From NCBI GenBank assembly GCA_029781975.1, contig JAKOVQ010000019.1, positions 61,968 to 125,967 on the forward strand: a stretch of DNA of 64,000 bases, read 5' to 3'. Made by a program: the position numbers and the translations under genes. Positions 58,583 to 64,000 of this stretch are shown piece by piece. The stretch's first letter is position 1; each line of letters begins with the position of its first letter. The notes under the pieces are model-generated. The model was given only the letters and a program-made list of their open reading frames with translations, made no database searches and was not told the origin of the DNA. The DNA is from Acidobacteriota bacterium. GTDB taxonomy: Bacteria; Acidobacteriota; Thermoanaerobaculia; UBA5066.

Positions 58583-59055
58583 GGCGAGGCCTCCCGCTTC
58601 GCGCGTCGGCCGGGCTCCTGGCCGTCGCGATCTCGGGCTGCGCCGGCGGCGCGGCCGTGTCGACGACTCCGACGACCCCGGCGACGACCTCCGCCGCCCC
58701 GGCTCGGGTGGCCGTCGCCCATCTCCCGCCGACGGCGAAGGACGTGATCGACGCCCTTCTCGCCAGCTCGCAGGTCCCCCTCTCGGTCGACCCGTCGTGC
58801 GCGGGGGCGGGGACCGAGCCGGGGGACCGGACGATCGGCCGCTACCTCGCCGGGTTCCTGGCGGAGCTGTCGGACCCCGAGGCGCGGAACGCGATCGAGA
58901 CGTCGGTCGAGGAGCGGGGCGCGGTCTGGGTCTGCCGGCTCTTCGTCCGCCACGCGCAGGGGGAGGACGTCTGGAGGTGGGGAGTCGAGTTCTCCGTCCG
59001 GAAGTCCGACGGCCTCGTCCAGCCGGAGAGCTTCCGTTGCCTCGGCGCCGGGTAG
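58579..59055 (+). CDS. Small lipoprotein of unknown function
   Basis: This 158-residue protein has an N-terminal hydrophobic stretch ending in the lipobox AISGC, so it should be lipid-anchored at Cys20 after signal peptidase II processing. A Thr/Pro/Ala linker follows. The globular part (VIDALLASSQVPLSVDPSCAG, RYLAGFLAELSDPEARN, WRWGVEFSVRKSDG) is not recognised; two further cysteines may form a disulfide. The GTG start overlaps the stop of the papain-fold gene, which suggests the two work together. Confidence 0.75.
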   Translation: MRRGLPLRASAGLLAVAISGCAGGAAVSTTPTTPATTSAAPARVAVAHLPPTAKDVIDALLASSQVPLSVDPSCAGAGTEPGDRTIGRYLAGFLAELSDPEARNAIETSVEERGAVWVCRLFVRHAQGEDVWRWGVEFSVRKSDGLVQPESFRCLGAG

Positions 59056-59059
59056 CGAC

Positions 59060-59872
59060 TTGACCGGAGAGGGTCCCCGGACCCCGACGACGCGGCCCCG
59101 CCGCTGGAGCCTTGCCGGCCCTCCGGCGCGGGGGCGCTGGCCAGCCCTCGCGCGGGTGTCCGTGGACGCCCCGCCGGCGGCGGTCGGGAGGGCGCTCGTC
59201 ACGGCCCTCGTCGCGGCGATCCTCACGGTGACCGTCGCGGCAAAGGCCGCGGCGATCGCTGCCCCGTCCGCGGCGGCCGCGGCGGCCGCCGCGGCAGTGG
59301 CGACTGCCCCGCCGGTCGTCGTCTTCCTCGGCGACAGCCTCACCGCGGGGTACGAGCTCCCCGTCTCCCGCGCGTACCCGGCCCGGGTCGCGGAGATGCT
59401 GGCCGCTCGGGGGCGCCCGATCCGCGCGGTCAACGGCGGCGTCTCGGGAGACACCTCGGCGGGAGGCCTTCGCCGGCTCCCCTGGCTCCTGACGCAGAAG
59501 CCTGCCGTCGTCGTCGTCTGCCTCGGCGCCAACGACGGCCTCCGCGGGCTCCCGGCCGAGGAGACCGAACGGAACCTCCGGGCGATCGTCCGGCAGGCGC
59601 GGGAGGCGGGGGCGAAGGTCCTCCTCTGCGGGATCCTCGTCCCGACGAACTACGGTCCGGACTACGAGCGGCGCTTCGGGTCGATCTTCCCCCGCGTGGC
59701 GCGGGAGGAGAAGGTCCCTCTCGTCCCGTTCCTCCTCGCCGGGGTGGCGGGCGTCCCGTCGCTCAACCTCGCCGACGGGGTCCACCCGAACGAGGAGGGA
59801 CAGAGGCGCGTGGCCGAGAACGTCCTCCCCGCGGTGGAGAAGCTCCTTCCGGCGGCCGCTCAGAAGCCCTGA
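59060..59872 (+). CDS. tesA: TesA-like SGNH esterase/lysophospholipase
   Basis: This SGNH hydrolase has all four blocks: FLGDSLTAGYELP (Ser), VNGGVSGDTSAGG (Gly), CLGANDGLRGLP (Asn) and LADGVHPNEEGQ (Asp and His), very like TesA/arylesterase. An Ala-rich hydrophobic stretch before the first block (about residues 42-82 from the TTG) may be a signal anchor. The start is uncertain: a TTG at 59060 and a GTG at 59156 are in frame and neither has a clear ribosome site. The TesA family hydrolyses acyl-CoA, lysophospholipids and esters. Its nearness to ybbAP matches E. coli. The end overlaps the convergent RsbRD-like gene by 13 bases. Confidence 0.9.
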   Translation: MTGEGPRTPTTRPRRWSLAGPPARGRWPALARVSVDAPPAAVGRALVTALVAAILTVTVAAKAAAIAAPSAAAAAAAAAVATAPPVVVFLGDSLTAGYELPVSRAYPARVAEMLAARGRPIRAVNGGVSGDTSAGGLRRLPWLLTQKPAVVVVCLGANDGLRGLPAEETERNLRAIVRQAREAGAKVLLCGILVPTNYGPDYERRFGSIFPRVAREEKVPLVPFLLAGVAGVPSLNLADGVHPNEEGQRRVAENVLPAVEKLLPAAAQKP

Positions 59873-60330
59873 GTGCCGCGGAAGAGCGACCTCAGGTCGA
59901 GGCTGGTCCGGGCGCCCTCGGTCGCGAGGGAGACGAAGGTGGAGCCGAACCAGTCCTTGGCGATGCCGAGGACCGTCGAGACGAGGCCCAGCGCCTCGGC
60001 CATCTCCGACGGCGGGAGCCTGCTGACGACCCGGTTCCAGATCGCCTCCTCCAGCACGTTCACCGCGGTCTGGAGCTCCTGGAGCCGGAACCCCTCGGCG
60101 AAGCGGCTCTTGGCGACCTCCTCGGCGTAGGCGACGACCGGCGCGACGTCCCGCGTCCGGATGCTCGAGGAGGTCACGTCGAGGAGGGCCCGCAGCCGCC
60201 TCCGCGTCTCCTCGGTCCCGACCTCCCGGTAGTGGGAGAGGCGGGCGGAGGTGGCGGAGGCGAGGGCGTCGGCGAGGATTCCCTCGGCCTCGGCCTCGAT
60301 CAGGTGGACCACGTCTTTCTGGGTGCTCAT
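59860..60330 (-). CDS. RsbRD N-terminal-like helical protein
   Basis: This 156-residue all-helical protein resembles the RsbRD N-terminal domain family: HYREVGTEETRRRLRALLDVTSSSIRTRDVAPVVAYAEEVAKSRFAEGFRLQELQTAVNVLEEAIWNRV. Such domains sense stress signals upstream of STAS or kinase domains, but here the domain stands alone. It has a GAGG ribosome site. No stressosome genes are nearby. The function is inferred only at family level. Confidence 0.7.
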   Translation of the reverse strand: MSTQKDVVHLIEAEAEGILADALASATSARLSHYREVGTEETRRRLRALLDVTSSSIRTRDVAPVVAYAEEVAKSRFAEGFRLQELQTAVNVLEEAIWNRVVSRLPPSEMAEALGLVSTVLGIAKDWFGSTFVSLATEGARTSLDLRSLFRGTQGF

Positions 60331-60424
60331 GATCGCCTCGCGGCGGCCAGGCCGCCGGAGGAGCCATCATACGGGGCGGGCGCCGGCGCGGACGAGCCGA
60401 AGCGCCTCGACCGCCACGCGGGCG

Positions 60425-62188
60425 CTATCGCTCGATCCGCCAGGAGTTGACGGCCTCGACCACGCGGGGGACGAGGGCGGCGGGGATGTTCCCGTCGGCG
60501 ACGCCGGTGGCGTCCCCGTCGAGCCGGACCAGCCCCTCCGAGCCCCCGCACCGGACCCAGACGAGCTCCCTCTCGTTCACGAGCGGGTGGAAGACGCAGA
60601 CCGGCGGAACGGGGGGATCGGCGAGGAAGTCCCCCCGCCAGGAATCGACGGGACACGCTTCCGTCATCTCGCACTCCAGGGAGCGGATGACGTCGGCCTG
60701 CTGGAACGGCGCGTCGACGCGCCGGGGGGCGAGCCCCGCCCCGACCGCCACCAGCGGGATCCGCGCGTAGGCGGAGGTGCCGAACCGCCGCGATTCGGCC
60801 GGCGTGACGGGGGCCATGAGGCGGTGGTCGCCCGTGACGAGGAGGATCCCGTGGCCGAAGTAGCCGGAGGCGCGGAGGGCGTCGTGGAACGCCCCGATCT
60901 GCGCGTCGACGTAGCGCATGACGCGCTCCTCCGTCGAGGCGGTGCCGTCCGGGTCGGTCCACGGAAGGTGGCTGGACGTCGTCTCGAGGCAGAGGAGGAA
61001 GGGGCGGCCCTCCGCGCGGAGCCTCCGGACCCTGACGAGGGCCGCCTGGTAGAGCGCGGCGTCGGGAGGGGCCTCGAAGGCGAGCCGGTTGGACGAGGCG
61101 TAGTCCGGGGCGTCGTGCCCTTCGATGGAGTCGAAGCCGAGGGCGCGGAGCCAGCGCCCCTTGTCGAGGAACGCGAGGTTCGACGTGGCGAGGTAGGCCG
61201 TCCGGTAGCCGGCTTTCTTCAGCACGGCGGCCAGCGAGTCGCCCCGGCCGTACCGCTCGAAGGACTCGCCGAGGTCGGGGCCGGCGGGTGGGAGGGGGAC
61301 CCTCCCGAGGAGGAGGGCCACGAGCCCGAGGTGCGTGGCGTACGCGTTGGAGATGAACCTCGTGAAGGCGACGTTCTCCTCGGCGATCCGGTCGAGGCGG
61401 GGTGTCATGTCCGCGAGGCCCGAGAAGAGCCGGCTCTGCGACGACGAGAGCGACTCCACGACGAGGAGCACCACGTCGAGACGGCGGTTCGCCCCGGGGC
61501 GGACCGCGGGGGGGCGAGAGGCCCGGCGGGCGACCTCCTCGGCGAAGCCGGGGCTGTACGGGGTCTCCACGCCGCGCGGGAGGTTCGCGTCGACGACGTT
61601 CCGGTAGGCCCACTGGTGGAACCCGGGGCGCGCGGGCACGAGGAGCCCGGCGAGGAGGACGAGCGCGCCTCCCGCGAGCGACGCGCGGAAGAGGAAGCGC
61701 CGCCACCCGGCCTCGCGCGGAGGGAGGAGGATTCCCGCCACGAACGCGACGAGCCCGACCGCGAGGAGGAGCGCGACCGTCCAGGCCCCCCCGGGAACGC
61801 CGTGCCCCAGCGGCTCGAGGAGCGTGATCCCCTGTCTCACCTCCCCGCCGAAGCGGAGGACGTCTCCGAGGAGGAGCCGCCGCTGGAGGAGCCGGTTGAG
61901 CGCGACGTCGACGCCGAACGCCAGGACGCCGAGGAGGAGGAGCGGGCGCGCCAGCCGGGCCGGCCAGCGCCAGGGAGCGAGGGCGGCCGCCCCGAGGAGG
62001 AGGAGGGGGCCGACGAGCCGCGCGTCGTTGACGAGGACGGGGAGGAGCGCCCCGGCGTCGCTCCCGAGGATCCTGCTGAGGACCCCGTTCACAAGGAGCG
62101 CCCGGTAGAGCTGGAGGGCGGGGAGCCCGACGAGGACCAGCCCGTACGCGCCCGCTCCCAGGACGCTTCGGACGCGCGACGAGCCCAC
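60425..62188 (-). CDS. Sulfatase-family membrane enzyme (LtaS/EptA-like)
   Basis: This 587-residue protein has an N-terminal membrane part of about five helices, then an alkaline-phosphatase-fold catalytic domain. Motifs are LDVVLLVVESLSSSQSRLF (first metal Glu), FISNAYATHLGLVALLLG (nucleophile region, Thr in NAYATH), LCLETTSSHLPW and LLVTGDHRLM (metal Asp and His). The fold is shared by lipoteichoic acid synthase, phosphoethanolamine transferases and periplasmic glucan modifiers. The donor and acceptor are unknown. The GTG start has no evident ribosome site. Confidence 0.85.
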   Translation of the reverse strand: MGSSRVRSVLGAGAYGLVLVGLPALQLYRALLVNGVLSRILGSDAGALLPVLVNDARLVGPLLLLGAAALAPWRWPARLARPLLLLGVLAFGVDVALNRLLQRRLLLGDVLRFGGEVRQGITLLEPLGHGVPGGAWTVALLLAVGLVAFVAGILLPPREAGWRRFLFRASLAGGALVLLAGLLVPARPGFHQWAYRNVVDANLPRGVETPYSPGFAEEVARRASRPPAVRPGANRRLDVVLLVVESLSSSQSRLFSGLADMTPRLDRIAEENVAFTRFISNAYATHLGLVALLLGRVPLPPAGPDLGESFERYGRGDSLAAVLKKAGYRTAYLATSNLAFLDKGRWLRALGFDSIEGHDAPDYASSNRLAFEAPPDAALYQAALVRVRRLRAEGRPFLLCLETTSSHLPWTDPDGTASTEERVMRYVDAQIGAFHDALRASGYFGHGILLVTGDHRLMAPVTPAESRRFGTSAYARIPLVAVGAGLAPRRVDAPFQQADVIRSLECEMTEACPVDSWRGDFLADPPVPPVCVFHPLVNERELVWVRCGGSEGLVRLDGDATGVADGNIPAALVPRVVEAVNSWRIER

Positions 62189-62350
62189 GCCAGAGGATCG
62201 CCCGAGCGCGGCCCCGGAGCAACTCCTGCCGGGAAGGCTGGTGTGGGGCGAACGGGCCGGGCGGGCGAGCGGACGAGCGGGAAGGGACGAGCCCGAGCCG
62301 GCGAGGCAGGCCGCGACGCGAGGAGGGGCCCGGCCCCCGGGCGCGCGGCC

Positions 62351-62379
62351 TTGACGGACGGACGGGGTCGGCCTATCTT
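62351..62379 (+). promoter_or_regulatory. fadR promoter
   Basis: TTGACG at 62351-62356, 17 bases, then TATCTT at 62374-62379. The -10 ends 6 bases before the GTG at 62386, so transcription should start at or beside the start codon. Confidence 0.6.
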
Positions 62380-62385
62380 TCGAAT

Positions 62386-63165
62386 GTGGTCAGACGTCTT
62401 ACCTCAATTCGTATCCCGGCGGCAGGCCGGGGGCGGAGCCCGGAGCGCCCCGCGGCCTACGCGGAGCGTCGCCTCGTCACCGGGATCCTGGGCGGCCGCT
62501 ATCGCGTCGGCGGGAACCTCCCCGCGGAGCGGGAGCTCGCCGAGGAGCTCGGCGTCACCCGCCCGACACTTCGCGAGGTCCTGAAGAGGCTCGACCGGGA
62601 CGGCTGGATCACCGTCCGGCACGGGCGGCCGACGCGCGTGAACGACGCCCTCCGCGAGGGGGGGCTCAACGTCCTCTCGGCGCTGGTCCGGCACGGCGAC
62701 CCCCTCCCGGACGGTTTCGTCGCCCAGCTGCTCGAGGTCCGCTGCGCCCTCGCCCCCGCGTACACGCGGGCGGCGGTGGCCCGGAACGGGGCCGCCGTCG
62801 CGCGGCTCCTCGCGGCCGGCGAGGGGCTGCCCGGGGACGCCGGGGCCTTCGCGCGGTTCGACTGGGAGATGCACCGCTTCCTGGCGGCCACCTCGGGGAA
62901 CCCCGTCTATACCCTGATCCTCAACGGCTTCGCCGGGTTCTACGAGGAGATGGCCGCGCACTACTTCGCGAGGGAGGAGGCGCGCGCCTCCTCCCTCGCC
63001 TTCTACCGGGCCCTGGCGAGGGCCGCCCGGGACGGCGACCAGGAGAGGGCCTTCGCCATCGCCGCCGACGTGATGGGGAAGAGCCTCTCCCTCTGGAGCC
63101 GTCTCGAGTCCCGCGGGAAGCGCCGTTCGGCGAAGGCGACGGGCACGGACGGGGGCGCGTCGTGA
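62386..63165 (+). CDS. fadR: FadR-family fatty-acid-responsive regulator
   Basis: This 259-residue GntR-family regulator is close to E. coli FadR along its whole length. The winged helix contains LPAERELAEELGVTRPTLREVLKRLDRDGWITVRHGRPTRVND. The ligand domain contains GLNVLSALVRHGDPLPDGFVAQLLEVRCALAPAYTRAAV, then SGNPVYTLILNGFAGFYEEMAAHYF and SSLAFYRALA, all shared with the acyl-CoA-binding domain. Long-chain acyl-CoA should release it from DNA. The GTG has no ribosome site and fits the leaderless pattern. The stop forms a GTGA overlap with the FAD oxidase gene, which is probably part of its regulon. The N-terminal 20 residues are an extension relative to E. coli. Confidence 0.92.
   Translation: MVRRLTSIRIPAAGRGRSPERPAAYAERRLVTGILGGRYRVGGNLPAERELAEELGVTRPTLREVLKRLDRDGWITVRHGRPTRVNDALREGGLNVLSALVRHGDPLPDGFVAQLLEVRCALAPAYTRAAVARNGAAVARLLAAGEGLPGDAGAFARFDWEMHRFLAATSGNPVYTLILNGFAGFYEEMAAHYFAREEARASSLAFYRALARAARDGDQERAFAIAADVMGKSLSLWSRLESRGKRRSAKATGTDGGAS
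62387..62395. promoter_or_regulatory. FadR-like operator overlapping the fadR start
   Basis: TGGTCAGAC matches the core TGGTCnGAC of the FadR operator known from Gammaproteobacteria. It overlaps the GTG start codon and the expected +1 site, so FadR would repress its own gene by blocking polymerase. Confidence 0.5.
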
Positions 63166-64000
63166 GGCGCTGGAACGGCTGGGGCGACGAGACCGTCGAC
63201 GTCCCCGTGCCGCCCCGCGCGCTGGCGGCGCTGGCGGAGTGGGTCGGCCCCGGCACGGGTCCGGGCGACGCGATGCGGGACGCCACGCTGGAGGAGGCCG
63301 TCGCGGCGGTCCCTCCGTCGCGCCTCCCGCGCGAGCCCTTCCTCTCCGACGACGCGCCCGCGCGGCTGGCGCACGCCCGCGGGCAGAGCCTCCCCGACTG
63401 GATCGCCCTCCGCTCGGGGAGGATCGGAACGTTTCCCGACGCCGTCGCCTACCCCGAGTCGGGGGAGGACGTTCGACGCCTCCTCGCCTGGGCGAAGGGG
63501 GCGGGGGCGCGGCTGATCCCCTGGGGGGGCGGGACGAGCGTCGCGGGGCACGTCACGCCCGGGAAGGGGGCGGATCCGGTCGTCACCGTCGACCTGTCGC
63601 GCCTCTCGCGCCTCGTCGCCCTCGACGAGGCGAGCCGGCTCGCCACCTTCGGCGCCGGGGTCGCCGGGCCCGACCTGGAGGCGCGCCTGCGCGCGTCGGG
63701 CCACACGCTCGGCCACTTCCCGCAGTCGTTCGAGCTCTCGACGCTCGGCGGGTGGGTGGCCACCCGCTCGAGCGGGCAGCAGTCGATGGGGTACGGACGG
63801 ATCGAGCGGCTCTTCGCGGGGGGCCGCGTGGAGAGCCCCGCGGGGACCCTCGACCTCCCGCCGTTCCCCGCCTCGGCGGCGGGGCCGGACCTGCGCGAGG
63901 CGATCCTCGGCTCGGAGGGGAGGCTCGGGATCCTGACCGAGGCGACGGTGAGGATCTCGGCCCTGCCGGAGGCCGAGGAGTTCCACGGGGTCTTCCTCCC
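63162..64000 (+). CDS. FAD-binding alkyl-DHAP synthase-like oxidoreductase (3' end cut by window)
   Basis: The first 279 residues are visible and the frame runs off the window end. The N-terminus RRWNGWGDETVDVPVP is the typical opening of bacterial alkyldihydroxyacetonephosphate synthase-like proteins. A PCMH-type FAD domain follows: DAVAYPESGEDVRRLLAWAKGAGARLIPWGGGTSVAGHV, FPQSFELSTLGGWVATRSSGQQSMGYGRIERLF and LGSEGRLGILTEATVRI. In eukaryotes the enzyme makes the ether bond of ether lipids. Here the link with fadR suggests membrane lipid synthesis. The GTG start overlaps the fadR stop. A related glycolate or lactate dehydrogenase role cannot be fully excluded without the C-terminus. Confidence 0.87.
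   Translation, partial: MRRWNGWGDETVDVPVPPRALAALAEWVGPGTGPGDAMRDATLEEAVAAVPPSRLPREPFLSDDAPARLAHARGQSLPDWIALRSGRIGTFPDAVAYPESGEDVRRLLAWAKGAGARLIPWGGGTSVAGHVTPGKGADPVVTVDLSRLSRLVALDEASRLATFGAGVAGPDLEARLRASGHTLGHFPQSFELSTLGGWVATRSSGQQSMGYGRIERLFAGGRVESPAGTLDLPPFPASAAGPDLREAILGSEGRLGILTEATVRISALPEAEEFHGVFL

Overview
The window is a high-GC bacterial chromosome segment, coding on both strands with few gaps. Several families point to Acidobacteriota: a VWFA-related protein of the acidobacterial type, two GWxTD-type proteins and a DUF4388 protein in one cluster, plus DUF4097, DUF885-like and MidA-type proteins. This assignment is inferred from gene content. No rRNA, tRNA, CRISPR array, prophage or insertion-sequence transposase was recognised.

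Layout. 1-4.6 kb: the end of an M28 peptidase, a copper module (csoR-copA), a PhzF-like protein and a DUF2892 protein. 4.8-8.4 kb: an ECF sigma factor, a zinc-finger anti-sigma factor with HEAT-like repeats, and a large exported DUF4097 protein. 8.4-12.2 kb, minus strand: a four-gene unit of ATP-grasp ligase, methyltransferase, fluoride channel crcB and DUF190 protein. 12.3-17.9 kb: a decayed pilin gene, an intact type IV pilin with a probable sigma-54 promoter, and two membrane GT-C enzymes, one oligosaccharyltransferase-like. 18-31.9 kb: a MidA/NDUFAF7 methyltransferase, then nuoABCDHIJKLMN running into two AtpI-type genes, atpB and atpE. nuoEFG and the F1 and stalk genes are absent here. 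32-35.2 kb: a second ECF sigma/anti-sigma pair and an MCP-like signalling protein. 35.2-38.9 kb: two GNAT acetyltransferases, argS and an SRPBCC protein. 39-46.9 kb: GWxTD, VWFA, DUF4388-HDOD and GWxTD genes and the catalytic subunit of a B12-dependent acyl-CoA mutase. 46.9-47.7 kb: a gene-free stretch holding two inverted copies of a structured repeat. 47.7-64 kb: a Tat-exported aspartylglucosaminidase-like hydrolase, an orphan histidine kinase, an HD protein, an OPT transporter with a peptidase, the ybbAP-tesA neighbourhood, a sulfatase-fold membrane enzyme, and fadR with an ether-lipid synthase-like gene.

Regulation. Many genes are coupled by 4-bp GTGA or ATGA overlaps. A recurring second pattern is a start codon with no Shine-Dalgarno sequence lying 6-9 bases after a TANNNT -10 element, which predicts leaderless transcripts (phzF-like, ATP-grasp, MCP, SRPBCC, mutase, GWxTD, fadR, and probably csoR). 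For csoR and fadR the operator of the encoded regulator overlaps its own start codon.

The strongest candidate for something undescribed is the inverted pair of roughly 240-bp repeats at 46944-47678, with a conserved terminal hairpin, a direct repeat bracketing one copy, and short tandem repeats. Next in interest are the leaderless promoter pattern, the sigma-54 pilin locus with its decayed paralogue, and the MidA-nuo-atp arrangement.
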